Below are positions 10,156 to 18,573 of a stretch of DNA of 64,000 bases, piece by piece; the stretch's first letter is position 1, and every line of letters starts with the position of its first letter. A model generated the notes under the pieces. The model did no database searches and had not been told where the DNA came from. It saw only the letters and a list, made by a program, of their open reading frames with translations. The position numbers were made by a program, and so were the translations under genes. Source of the DNA: JAJXXT01 sp963764465 (lineage in GTDB: Bacteria > Pseudomonadota > Alphaproteobacteria > Acetobacterales > Acetobacteraceae); NCBI GenBank assembly GCA_963764465.1, contig CAVXSO010000003.1, positions 1 to 64,000 of the forward strand, in the 5' to 3' direction.

Positions 10156-11007
10156 ATGACAGCGGACGGTAACCAGGACCAGTCGGCGGGCGCGGTCGTG
10201 CCGCAAACAGCCGACAACCCGCGCAGCTTTTCGCTGCTCGGGGGCAACCCGGTCACCGGCGTCATTTCCCGCGGGCGGGCGGCGCTGCTGGCGCTGCTGG
10301 CCGGCTGCCTCTTCATCCTGGCGCTGAGCCTGGTGTTCCGCGAGGACAGCTTCGGCGCCACCCTGCTGCTGGAGCACACGAAGGAATCGCCCTTCCCCTA
10401 TCCGTTCACCATCCAGAACCTGCTGCACATGCTGTTCTTCGTCGGCCTCGGCGAGCTTTACGTGCGCCACCGCACCGGGCGATGGGAAAAGGCGCAGCTG
10501 CGCGCGCATTTCCTGCCGGAGGACGAGGCGAGCGTGCTGCGCATCGAGGACCTCGGAGCCATCCGCCGCAAGGTCGCCAACCGTTTCGATGACGAAAACG
10601 GCTTCCTCGCCTCGCTCACCAACATGGCGATCCTGCAGCTGCAGACGACACGTTCCATCGACCAGGCGGTGAGCGTGCTCCAGACCTCGCTCTCGCTGCT
10701 CGAGAGCCGCGTCGATCTGCGCTACCAGATGGTGCGCTACCTCGCCTGGGTGATCCCGACGCTGGGCTTCGTCGGCACCGTCACGCATCTCGGCAACGCG
10801 CTGCGGCTGGTAGACCCGAACCACATGAACATCAGCAACGTCACCACGGCGCTCGCGATCGCGTTCAACACCACGCTGGTGGCGCTGATCGAGAGCGCGA
10901 TCCTGGTGCTGATCCAGCACGTGGTGGAGGCGCGGGAGGAAGCGGCGGTGGGTGGCGCGGGCGAGTACTGCCTCAAGAACCTGATCAACCGGCTCTACGT
11001 CCGCTGA
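10156..11007 (+). CDS. MotA/TolQ/ExbB-like proton channel protein
   Basis: The protein has 283 residues; the ATG at 10156 is chosen because the upstream reading is low-complexity. Membrane helices lie near residues 42-61, 85-103, 193-212 and 231-257. The third contains PTLGFVGTVTHLG, matching the conserved TolQ/ExbB/MotA P-x-LGxxGTV motif. The fourth contains ALAIAFNTTLVALIESAI, equivalent to the Thr-lined channel helix. A cytoplasmic stretch of about 90 residues separates helices 2 and 3. Such proteins form pentamers around two copies of a one-helix partner and convert the proton-motive force into movement. The next gene supplies a partner of the right type 18 bases downstream. It is too short for ZorA, and no tonB, tolA or pal gene is nearby. 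Confidence 0.85.
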   Translation: MTADGNQDQSAGAVVPQTADNPRSFSLLGGNPVTGVISRGRAALLALLAGCLFILALSLVFREDSFGATLLLEHTKESPFPYPFTIQNLLHMLFFVGLGELYVRHRTGRWEKAQLRAHFLPEDEASVLRIEDLGAIRRKVANRFDDENGFLASLTNMAILQLQTTRSIDQAVSVLQTSLSLLESRVDLRYQMVRYLAWVIPTLGFVGTVTHLGNALRLVDPNHMNISNVTTALAIAFNTTLVALIESAILVLIQHVVEAREEAAVGGAGEYCLKNLINRLYVR

Positions 11008-11025
11008 GGCGCGGGGACGATTCAT

Positions 11026-12552
11026 ATGGCCAGGCGCAGCCGCGAGATCAACATCTTCAACATCGCCTTCCTTGACGTCATCACCGGCGCGATGGGCGCC
11101 TTCGTGCTGATGGTGCTGCTGCTCGCGCCGTACTACTCCGGCTCCTCCGTGCAGACGCAGCAGAACCAACAGGCGGCGCAGTCGGCGGTGGCGCGCGCGC
11201 AGCGGAGCGTCCAGCAGGCGCAGGCGAGCCAGGACGGTACGGCCACGAAACAGGCGCTGCAACGGGCCCAGCGCAACCTCGCGGACGCGCAGCAGCAACT
11301 CGGCGCGCTGAGCCGCCAGCTCGACCAGCTCAGCGCGCAGAACAAGCGGCTGGCGAAGGTGGACGACGAGCAGCAGAAGCAGATCGCGCAACTCCAGCAG
11401 CAGCTCGCGCAGGCGAGCCAGCAGGCGCTGGACCGCGCGGAGCAGAACCTCGCCAGGGCCGACCAGGCAGTGCAGAGCGGTGATGTCGCGGCGCTGAGGC
11501 GGCTGCTGGCCCAGGCGCGCGCGGACCTCGCCCAGGCACGCCAGCAACTCGCCGCCCTGCAGCAGCAACTTTCCCAGGCGCAGGCGGCATTGCAACAGGA
11601 GACGCAGCGAAACGCGGCGCTCACGCAGCGGCTGCAGCAGGCGCAGCAGCAGGTTCAACAGGCGCAGCAGGCGATGCAGCAGGCACAACAGCAGCTGCAA
11701 CAGGCGCAGCAGGCGAACGCGCGGCTGGAGGCGGAAAACCAGACCCTGCGGCGCCAGGTCGAGCAACTCGAGCAGGAGCTCGCGCAGGCGCGGCAGCAAT
11801 CCGCCGGGCAGCAACAGATGCGCCAGGAGCGCGACCAGGCCATCGCCCAGCGCAACCAGGCGCAGAACCAGGCGGCGGCGGCGAAGAACGAGCTGTCCCA
11901 GTCCGCGGCCCTGGCCAATCAGTGGGTTCTCGCCACTTTGACCTCGACGCCCGCATGCGACAAGACGCAATTCGTGATGGTGCAGGACGGCAGTTTCAAG
12001 CCGATGCCGTCCAACTCCGTCTTTCCATCCATCAAGGACTACAACCAGCACCAGTGGAACGCCAACACGGCGGTGCCGCTCCTGGCGCAGGGCTTCCCGG
12101 GTGCGTACAGCAGCAGATTTCCCTACCAGGAGACCTGGATCCTGCCGCTGACGGAAGGCGCCTCGGAGCTGGTGGGATTGAGGGCGTTGTCCCAGCCGCC
12201 GCCTGGCTGCGTCGTTACGCTCTCGGCATATTCATGGACCCATAGGCACCCAGACGGCTCGCAGACGGAGTGGGAGTTTCCGGTCAATATGCACATGCTG
12301 ATGCGCGACCAGCATTCCGTGCTCGTCCTTTCCCTTCCGCCCACCGAGGTGAAGCCTTCCGGCAACGCGAAGGCGCCGACGTATACGAACCATGCGCTCA
12401 CGGCCGAGGACATTGCCCACTGGTCCAAGGCATTCCCCGATGGCGTGGGGCCCGCTCTGGTGTCGCCGGGCGTGCCGCAAGCCCAGGCGCCGGGGCCGCC
12501 GGATCTGCGCAAGCTCATGGGCCCGCCTAGCCCGAAGCCGGGGAAACCCTGA
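11026..12552 (+). CDS. ExbD/TolR-like one-pass protein with long Gln/Ala coiled coil
   Basis: The protein has 508 residues. The short basic N-terminus is followed by one membrane helix (about 12-35) with NIAFLDVITGAMGAF. The Asp17 in FLDV sits where the proton-carrying Asp lies in ExbD, TolR and MotB. Residues about 40-305 are an extremely Gln/Ala-rich coiled coil with repeated QQAQQ-like heptads, long enough to span much of the periplasm. The last 200 residues form a globular domain with two Cys (STPACDK and PPPGCVV) and no OmpA-like peptidoglycan-binding motif that I can see. It is inferred to be the mobile partner of the upstream channel, pushing or pulling something at a distance. Its TGA overlaps the next ATG (TGATG). 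Confidence 0.8.
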   Translation: MARRSREINIFNIAFLDVITGAMGAFVLMVLLLAPYYSGSSVQTQQNQQAAQSAVARAQRSVQQAQASQDGTATKQALQRAQRNLADAQQQLGALSRQLDQLSAQNKRLAKVDDEQQKQIAQLQQQLAQASQQALDRAEQNLARADQAVQSGDVAALRRLLAQARADLAQARQQLAALQQQLSQAQAALQQETQRNAALTQRLQQAQQQVQQAQQAMQQAQQQLQQAQQANARLEAENQTLRRQVEQLEQELAQARQQSAGQQQMRQERDQAIAQRNQAQNQAAAAKNELSQSAALANQWVLATLTSTPACDKTQFVMVQDGSFKPMPSNSVFPSIKDYNQHQWNANTAVPLLAQGFPGAYSSRFPYQETWILPLTEGASELVGLRALSQPPPGCVVTLSAYSWTHRHPDGSQTEWEFPVNMHMLMRDQHSVLVLSLPPTEVKPSGNAKAPTYTNHALTAEDIAHWSKAFPDGVGPALVSPGVPQAQAPGPPDLRKLMGPPSPKPGKP

Positions 12553-15197
12553 TGCCCCGCCTCGTCCGCTGCATCGAGGGCCATGTTTTCGATGCCGATA
12601 CGACCTCCACATGCCCCACCTGCGGCGCCACCGTCAGCCTGCAAACCGACGCGCCGGCGCAGCGCGAGCCCGCGAGGCAGGGTGGGGGAAGCGAGGGTGG
12701 CCAGGACCAGGCTGGGCGCCAGCATGGCGGCCAGTCGGCGCCGCCTCGCGCGCCGGGTGGCACGCCGAAATGGCCACTGCTCGCGGGCATCGCGGGAGCG
12801 GGCATCGGCGCACTGGCGCTGCTGTGGGTGTTCGTGCTGCGCGCGCCGCAGCCGTCCCCGCCGCCGTCCCCGGCGCCGGCGCCGAAGGTCGCCGCCGCAA
12901 AGCCCGCGCCGAAACCTACCGCTCCACCCGCGCCCGCACCCATGCCTGCACCAGCACCAACGTCCGCGCCAGCTCCCGCCGCGATGGCGCCCTCAACGCC
13001 GACGCCGCCCGCGCCCTTCCCGCTGCGCGCGATCGTGCAGGCAGCGGTGGACGCGGCGAAGCTGGACGACGCCGGACCGCGCGACGGCTACAGCATCGCC
13101 CGCTCCCTCGCGGAAAAGCTCGCCGCGGACAAAAACCCTCTGGCGCTCTACGTTCTCGCCTTCCTCCACCTCAATGGGCTGGGTGGCGAGAAAGTGGACC
13201 AGCCACTTGCGCGCCAGGAATATAACGAGGCGTTGGCCGCCGGGTACGACCCCGCGGCGGTGCAGCTCGGCCTGATGCTCGAGCACGGGCAGGGCGGGCC
13301 GGTAGACCCCGCCCGCGCGCGCCAGCTCTATCTTTTCGGGGCGGCGGCTGGCATCCAGGCCGGCGTTTACAATGCAAAACGGTTGGGCATCGGCAACGAG
13401 ATTGGCCTCGCGATCGGGCAGGTCTACGCGGCGCTCTCCGGCGGCCAGACCGGCCCCGCCACGGACCAGGCCGCCACACGGCTGCGGCAGCTGATGGACA
13501 CGCCGAGCATCAACGCACGCTGCGCGGCAGGCCAGCTCGAGGTGTTCGGCAGCCATTTCAATCAGGATCGACGCACGACGCTGGAGTATTTCCGCGCGGG
13601 CGCGGCGGTGGATGTCGTCGGCTGCGAGTGGGGGCTGGGCGCGCTTGCGGCACGCGACGGGCCATACCTGCCGCGCGACATGGTCGCCGCCGACGTGCTG
13701 CAGCGCCTCGCCATCCGCCACTTCCCGCCTGATGCCGTGCAGCGCAGGGAGGTCGCGGACATGGAGGCGCATATGCCCGCCGCCGACAAGGCGCTGGCCG
13801 CGGCCTATCTCGGTGACCTGGCGCTCGGGCCCACGCCCGCTCCCGCGCCCGCGGCGCCCGCCAGCGTGCCTGCCGCGCCATCGGCTTCCTGGGCCAGCGA
13901 GGCCGCGCGCTCGCCGCTGCCGCTGCGCGAGGCACTGCTCGCGACGCTGGCGACGGCGCGGGTGGACGCGGCGGCGGGGCGGAAGGACTTCGCCACCGTG
14001 CGCGCCCTCATCGAGCCGCTCGCCGCGCGCGGGAATCCGTACGCGCTCTACGGGCTCGGCATCATGCACCTGCGCGGCCTCGGGTCGGAGAAGCAGGACG
14101 ACGTACTTGCCCGGCAGGATTTCCAGGCTGCCACCAAGGGCGGCTACGACCCCGCCGCACTGGACCTCGCGCGCATGCTGGACAAGGGGCTGGGCGGCCC
14201 GCCGGACGCCGCCGGTGCGGCAAAGCTCTTCATCCTCGCCGCCGCCACCGATACATACGGTGCCGACGTGGATGTGAAACGGTTGCATCTCGAGAACGAA
14301 ATCGGGACGACACTGAACGAGGCCTATGCCACGCTGTACCGCGGCGCGAGCGGCCAGCATCGCGAGCAGGCCGTCGCGCGCATGAAGCAGCTTGCCGAGG
14401 CGCCGAGCCTGTTCGCGCAATGCTCCATCGGGCGGCTCGACGAGTACCAGACGCGTGGGGACGGCGCGCTGGTGACGGAGCCGGTCTTCGCCAATGACAC
14501 GCCGATGGTGCTGGATTACCTGCGCCATGGCAGCGAGAGCGACCTCGGGGCGTGCGAGCAGGCATTGGGCCTGCTGGCCTCCCGCCGCGTCGGCGGCGCG
14601 CTTGCGCGCGACGACGTCACGGCGGACGTGCTGCTGCGCCTCGCCTATCGCCGCCTGCCAGCCAAGGCGCCCGAGCACGGGGAACTCGCCTCGTGGGAGG
14701 CGCGGCTCGCCAACACGGACAAGGCGATGGCGACCGCGCTGCTGCAGGGCGTGACGGCAGGTCCCTCCGGCGCACCCGAGGCTGGAAACATCGCTGAGCT
14801 GGACAGGAACTTCGCGATGATGGACTGGGTCTCGGACGCCGAGGCCGCCTTCCGCGTCAGCCTCTACAGCAACAGCGGCACGCCGGTCGTCGTGCTTTTC
14901 GCGGGGGCCGGGGTGGTCAACGACATCATCTACAGCGACGCGGTGACGGCGCTGCGCGGCAAGGCGGTTTTCGTTCTGGTCACGGACAAGAACCCGGAGG
15001 CGAATGCGCTGGAGCAGCGGTTCGGCGTGAACGGCGTCTATCCCACGGCGGTCGTTGCGAGGTTCCGTCCCAAGGGCGGCGTGAAGCTCGACCCCAGGAA
15101 CCCGGTGATCAACCCGCCGATACAGACGGACATCGTCGGACGGCAGGCGGGCGGCAACGTCACCGGCTTCATCGCGCGGACCCTGGGGCAGAAATAG
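12552..15197 (+). CDS. Zinc-ribbon, one-pass membrane protein with duplicated Sel1-type repeats
   Basis: The protein has 881 residues. The N-terminus has CIEGH and CPTCG (Cys7, His11, Cys21, Cys24), a probable zinc ribbon in the cytoplasm. A membrane helix follows at about 75-96, then a Pro/Ala-rich spacer (98-155). The main body is two homologous units about 300 residues apart. Each has a Sel1-like helical repeat: ALYVLAFLHLNGLGGEK near 198 and ALYGLGIMHLRGLGSEK near 497, each followed by AGYDPAA or GGYDPAA. The last 135 residues (from about 745) include TPVVVLFAGAGVVND, whose strand-and-turn pattern resembles a thioredoxin fold without the CxxC pair. It is translationally coupled to the preceding gene and is the likely scaffold or cargo adaptor of the complex. 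Its 3' end overlaps atpG by 29 bases, tail to tail. Confidence 0.75.
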   Translation: MPRLVRCIEGHVFDADTTSTCPTCGATVSLQTDAPAQREPARQGGGSEGGQDQAGRQHGGQSAPPRAPGGTPKWPLLAGIAGAGIGALALLWVFVLRAPQPSPPPSPAPAPKVAAAKPAPKPTAPPAPAPMPAPAPTSAPAPAAMAPSTPTPPAPFPLRAIVQAAVDAAKLDDAGPRDGYSIARSLAEKLAADKNPLALYVLAFLHLNGLGGEKVDQPLARQEYNEALAAGYDPAAVQLGLMLEHGQGGPVDPARARQLYLFGAAAGIQAGVYNAKRLGIGNEIGLAIGQVYAALSGGQTGPATDQAATRLRQLMDTPSINARCAAGQLEVFGSHFNQDRRTTLEYFRAGAAVDVVGCEWGLGALAARDGPYLPRDMVAADVLQRLAIRHFPPDAVQRREVADMEAHMPAADKALAAAYLGDLALGPTPAPAPAAPASVPAAPSASWASEAARSPLPLREALLATLATARVDAAAGRKDFATVRALIEPLAARGNPYALYGLGIMHLRGLGSEKQDDVLARQDFQAATKGGYDPAALDLARMLDKGLGGPPDAAGAAKLFILAAATDTYGADVDVKRLHLENEIGTTLNEAYATLYRGASGQHREQAVARMKQLAEAPSLFAQCSIGRLDEYQTRGDGALVTEPVFANDTPMVLDYLRHGSESDLGACEQALGLLASRRVGGALARDDVTADVLLRLAYRRLPAKAPEHGELASWEARLANTDKAMATALLQGVTAGPSGAPEAGNIAELDRNFAMMDWVSDAEAAFRVSLYSNSGTPVVVLFAGAGVVNDIIYSDAVTALRGKAVFVLVTDKNPEANALEQRFGVNGVYPTAVVARFRPKGGVKLDPRNPVINPPIQTDIVGRQAGGNVTGFIARTLGQK

Positions 15198-16050
15198 CTG
15201 GGCGTTCAGCCATCGCCTCCGCGCCGGTGAGCAAGTCGAGCAGCTCGGACGTGATCTCCGCCTGCCGCGCATCGCGTTCCTCGGCCTCCAGCCCCGAGAG
15301 CTTGCGGGTGACGTTCTCGTGCGCGGCGGCCATGGCGGCGAAACGGGCGGCGTTTTCGCTCGCGATGGAATCGATCGCGGCCTCGGTCAGCAGCGCGAAG
15401 ACGTACTCGGCGACGAGCTTTTCCAGCAGCGGCGAGGGTGGCAGGTTGTGCAGCGGCACCTGGCGCGGCTGCGACGGCGCGCCCGCCAGCGTGGTCACGT
15501 CAAGCGGCAGCAGCTGTCGTTGCGCGATCGCGACGGCGTGGCCCTGGCGTGTGCGGGCGAACATTACCTCCGCGCGCGCCACCTCGCCGCCGGCGATGCG
15601 TGCATAAAGCTCGTTTGCGAGGCGGCTCGCCGTCCCGGGTGCCGCGGCGGGGCGGGTCGCCATCGGCCAGGACCAGGCGATGGCATGCCCATGCTCCGCC
15701 GCCAGCGCCGCGCCACGGGTGCCGAGCACGAGGAGCGCGTCGCCCTTCGCCAGCACGCGTTCCGCCGCCTCCAGCATGCGTTCGTTGAAGCCGCCGACGA
15801 AGCCGTGCTCGGCCATGCACAGCACCAGCGCGCGTTTGCCATGCCCATCGCGCGGTGCCTCCGGCCGCGGCATCAGCAGCAGCGCGCCACCGATGGCGCC
15901 GGCCATGGAGGCGGCGTAGGCGCGCGCACCCTCCAGCGCCTTCTGCGATTCCTGCACGCGCATACCGGCAAGCGAGCGCATGGCACCGACGATGTTGAGC
16001 AGTTCGCCCATGTTGGCGATGCGGCCCCGGACTTCCGAAAGCCGCGTCAT
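15169..16050 (-). CDS. atpG: N-ATPase gamma subunit
   Basis: This is the central stalk subunit of the F1 part, 293 residues. It has the N-terminal helix (RLSEVRGRIANMGELLNIV) and a C-terminal helix (ENVTRKLSGLEAEERDARQ) that form the rotor coiled coil, with a Rossmann-like middle. It is the last gene of the atpDCQRBEFAG operon, and its ATG overlaps the alpha stop by ATGA. Divergence from standard gamma is expected for the N-ATPase group. Its 3' end runs 29 bases into the convergent Sel1-type gene. Confidence 0.9.
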   Translation of the reverse strand: MTRLSEVRGRIANMGELLNIVGAMRSLAGMRVQESQKALEGARAYAASMAGAIGGALLLMPRPEAPRDGHGKRALVLCMAEHGFVGGFNERMLEAAERVLAKGDALLVLGTRGAALAAEHGHAIAWSWPMATRPAAAPGTASRLANELYARIAGGEVARAEVMFARTRQGHAVAIAQRQLLPLDVTTLAGAPSQPRQVPLHNLPPSPLLEKLVAEYVFALLTEAAIDSIASENAARFAAMAAAHENVTRKLSGLEAEERDARQAEITSELLDLLTGAEAMAERPAISAPGSAR

Positions 16051-17579
16051 GGTGCCGCCTGGGCTGGTGTGACCGTGCGCGCCAGTTCGGCGAGGCTGTC
16101 GCGCAGGCTCGCGCGCGCATCCGGTGAGAGTGGCTGCGCGTCATCGGCGAGTGCCGCGACTTCAGGGTGACGTTGCCGCAGCCAGTCGGCGAGCCGTTGC
16201 CGGAACGCACCGATACGCTCCAGCGGCACGGAGTCCAGCACGCCATCGGCCAGCGCCGCGAGCAGGGCCACTTCCTCACCCAGCGAGAGCGGCGCGAATT
16301 GCGGCTGGCCGAGGGTGGCGCGGATGCGCTGGCCGTGCGCGATGATCTTGCCGGTGCGCTCGTCCACCATCGTGCCGAAGCGGGTGAAGACCTCGAGCTC
16401 CAGGAACTGCGCGTATTCCAGGCGCAGGCTTTCCGAGAGCACCTTCAGCGCCGGCGCTTGCGTCTTGGCGCCGACGCGCGAGACGCTCTTGCCGACATCG
16501 ACGGCGGGCTTCTGGTCCTCGTAAAACAGGCGTGGCTCGAGGTAGATCTGTCCGTCCGTGATTGAGATGAGATTGGTGGGAATGAAGGCGCTGATGTTGC
16601 CGGCCTGTGTTTCCGCGATGGGCAGTGCCGTGAGCGAGCCGCCGCCACGCTCCGGCGCCAGCCTCGCCGCGCGCTCCAGCAGGCGGGAGTGGATGTAGAA
16701 GATGTCGCCGGGATAGGCTTCCCGCCCCGGCGGGCGGCGCAGCAGCAGCGAGACCTGGCGGTAGCTAGCGGCATGCTTGGTGAGATCGTCCAGCACCAGC
16801 AGCACGTCCCGCCCGCGCCCCATGAAATATTCCGCCATCGTACAGGCTGCATAGGGGGCGAGCCATTGCAGGCCGGGTGGGGCGTCCGCCTCACCCACCA
16901 CGACGATGCAACGTTCCGGTGCGCCATGGGTGCGGATGGCCTCGATCACGCGCACGACGGCGGACGCCTTCTGCCCGATCGCGGCATAGACGCTGATTAC
17001 GTCGTTGGATTTCTGGTTGATGATGGCATCGACACCGATCGCAGTCTTGCCGGTTTCGCGGTCGCCGATGATGAGCTCGCGCTGGCCGCGGCCGAGCGGG
17101 ATCATCGCGTCGATAACCAGCAGCCCGGTCGCGAGCGGACGCGTCACCAGCGCGCGGTCCACGATGGCCGGGGCGCGCTGTTCCACGGGCATCGGCACGG
17201 TGTTCGCGATCGGGCCTTTGTCATCCAGCGGCGCGCCGAGCGCGTCTACCACGCGGCCGAGCAGCGCCTCGCCCACCGGCACGCTCGCGACCTCCCCGGT
17301 ACTGCGCACGATGCCGCCGGCGGCGACGGCGGTGGGTTCCCCGAGCAGGACACAGCCGATTTCCGTTTCGCCCAGGTCCACCGCGAGCCCGCGCACGCCG
17401 CCCTCGAACACCAGCAGCTCGTCGAGCCGGGCGTGGTCGAGGCCGGAGACCATCGCAACCCCGTCGCCGATGCGCTCCACACGACCTATTTGCTCGAGAT
17501 CCGGAACGAATGGCGCCGCGGCCAGGCGTTGCCGGCTCGTCGCCGCCCAGCTGCGCAGAGACTCAACGATGCTCGTCAT
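16047..17579 (-). CDS. atpA: N-ATPase alpha subunit
   Basis: This is the nucleotide-binding, non-catalytic subunit of F1, 510 residues from MTSIVESLRSWAATSRQRL. The longer open frame to 18215 covers atpF in another frame and was rejected. The P-loop is GDRETGKTAIGVDAI. The VISVYAAIGQKASAV and LLVLDDLTKHAASYRQ segments are typical of alpha. The gene starts inside the end of atpF (17-base overlap) and ends in the ATGA overlap with atpG, so tight coupling is likely. Confidence 0.95.
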   Translation of the reverse strand: MTSIVESLRSWAATSRQRLAAAPFVPDLEQIGRVERIGDGVAMVSGLDHARLDELLVFEGGVRGLAVDLGETEIGCVLLGEPTAVAAGGIVRSTGEVASVPVGEALLGRVVDALGAPLDDKGPIANTVPMPVEQRAPAIVDRALVTRPLATGLLVIDAMIPLGRGQRELIIGDRETGKTAIGVDAIINQKSNDVISVYAAIGQKASAVVRVIEAIRTHGAPERCIVVVGEADAPPGLQWLAPYAACTMAEYFMGRGRDVLLVLDDLTKHAASYRQVSLLLRRPPGREAYPGDIFYIHSRLLERAARLAPERGGGSLTALPIAETQAGNISAFIPTNLISITDGQIYLEPRLFYEDQKPAVDVGKSVSRVGAKTQAPALKVLSESLRLEYAQFLELEVFTRFGTMVDERTGKIIAHGQRIRATLGQPQFAPLSLGEEVALLAALADGVLDSVPLERIGAFRQRLADWLRQRHPEVAALADDAQPLSPDARASLRDSLAELARTVTPAQAAP

Positions 17580-18318
17580 GCGATGCCAGTTCAGCGCGTG
17601 CGGTCTCCACGGCATGGCGCCAGGAGAAGCGCAGGATCGCGCCAGGGAAGGTGAGGTCCGCGCCCGCGACCAGCACGGGGTCGGCGGCAAAGCGAATCTC
17701 CGCCGTGGTGCCGAGCGCCTGACGCAGCCGATCGCGCCATGTCGCGGCGGCCTGGGGCGCCAACACGCTTGCCGTCGCCACGCGCAGCGTTGCTCCGTCG
17801 CCGAGCTGGCGTCCCAGAGCCGCGCGCTCGGTCTCGGGCAGGGCTGCGAGATGCGCCTCGATGCGCTCGATCCACGCTTCCGCGCGCAGGCGCTCGGGGA
17901 TGTCCGCGAGCAGCCGTTGCGCGAACGAAATGCCGAGGTCGAGTGCCAGGGTGCGTGCCTCCGCGAGCGCCGCGTCCCGCTCGTCGGCGAGTGTTCTGCG
18001 GGTTGCCTCCGCGAGCGCCGCGGCGTCTTGCTCTGCGCGGGCGCGGGCTGCCTCGGCCATGGCCCGCGCCTCAGCCGCGGCCGCGCGCAGGGCCGCCTCC
18101 CGCTCGGCCGCGATCCCGGCGCGCTTGGCATCGAGTTCGGCGAGACGCGCTGTTGCCTTCTCGCTGGCCTCCTTCGCCGCGTCGAGCTCGCGGCGTATGG
18201 CCGCCTTGCGGGCATCGATCGCGGCGAGCACCGGCTTGTAGAGGAAGCGGTGCAGCAGCCAGACCAGGATCGCGAAATTCAGGGTCTGGAGCGCGATCGT
18301 CCACACGTCTGGGTGCAT
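17563..18318 (-). CDS. atpF: N-ATPase b subunit with delta-like C-terminal domain
   Basis: The protein has 251 residues, longer than the usual b subunit of about 160. Residues 5-25 form the membrane anchor (LQTLNFAILVWLLHRFLYKP). Residues about 35-140 are a charged, Ala-rich coiled coil, the peripheral stalk. The remainder (about 150-251) resembles the delta/OSCP-like tail, and no separate atpH gene exists in the operon. This b-delta fusion is known for N-ATPases. It lies between atpE and atpA. Confidence 0.9.
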   Translation of the reverse strand: MHPDVWTIALQTLNFAILVWLLHRFLYKPVLAAIDARKAAIRRELDAAKEASEKATARLAELDAKRAGIAAEREAALRAAAAEARAMAEAARARAEQDAAALAEATRRTLADERDAALAEARTLALDLGISFAQRLLADIPERLRAEAWIERIEAHLAALPETERAALGRQLGDGATLRVATASVLAPQAAATWRDRLRQALGTTAEIRFAADPVLVAGADLTFPGAILRFSWRHAVETARAELASHDEHR

Positions 18319-18321
18319 CGA

Positions 18322-18564
18322 TCAGCCGACGTAGGGGTTGGCGAAGAGCAGCAGCAGGGCGATGACGAGGCAGTAGATCGCCATGGTCTCGATCATCGCA
18401 AGGCCGACGAAGAGCGTGCGGGAGATGGTACCGGATGCCTCGGGCTGGCGTGCGATCGCGTCCATCGCCGCGGCGACCGCGCGCCCCTCCGCGAGCGCCG
18501 GGCCGATCGAGCCAACGGCCACCGCGATGACCGCGCCGATGATTGAGACAAGCTTGGGGTCCAT
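18322..18564 (-). CDS. atpE: N-ATPase c subunit (rotor ring)
   Basis: The protein has 80 residues: two membrane helices joined by the polar loop ARQPE, which contacts gamma/epsilon. Helix 1 carries Glu26 (PALAEGRA), at the position of Gln32 in the Ilyobacter tartaricus sodium ring. Helix 2 carries the ion-binding Glu59 followed by Thr60, Met61 and, five residues on, Tyr64 (IETMAIY). Two Glu residues per hairpin are typical of N-ATPases. Thr60 keeps a hydroxyl at the Ser66 position, but Met61 replaces the Thr67 equivalent, so the sodium site is incomplete and H+ use is possible. Confidence 0.93.
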   Translation of the reverse strand: MDPKLVSIIGAVIAVAVGSIGPALAEGRAVAAAMDAIARQPEASGTISRTLFVGLAMIETMAIYCLVIALLLLFANPYVG

Positions 18565-18573
18565 GGAACCTCC

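Noticed and set aside
10150..12051. 633-codon minus-strand open frame opposite the TolQ-like and coiled-coil genes
   Set aside because: Leu/Arg/His-rich sequence arising from the complement of CAG/GCG repeats; the plus strand has a coherent operon.
10156..12552. Zorya (ZorA/ZorB) defence genes
   Set aside because: The channel protein lacks the long ZorA tail, the partner lacks an OmpA-like domain, and no ZorC, ZorD or ZorE follows.
12993..15272. 759-codon minus-strand open frame opposite the Sel1-type gene
   Set aside because: Antisense shadow without any recognisable domain; the plus-strand gene has clear motifs and coupling.
17580..18215. N-terminal extension of the alpha-subunit frame
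   Set aside because: It lies over atpF in another frame and is Arg/Pro-rich; the ATG at 17579 gives the standard alpha N-terminus.
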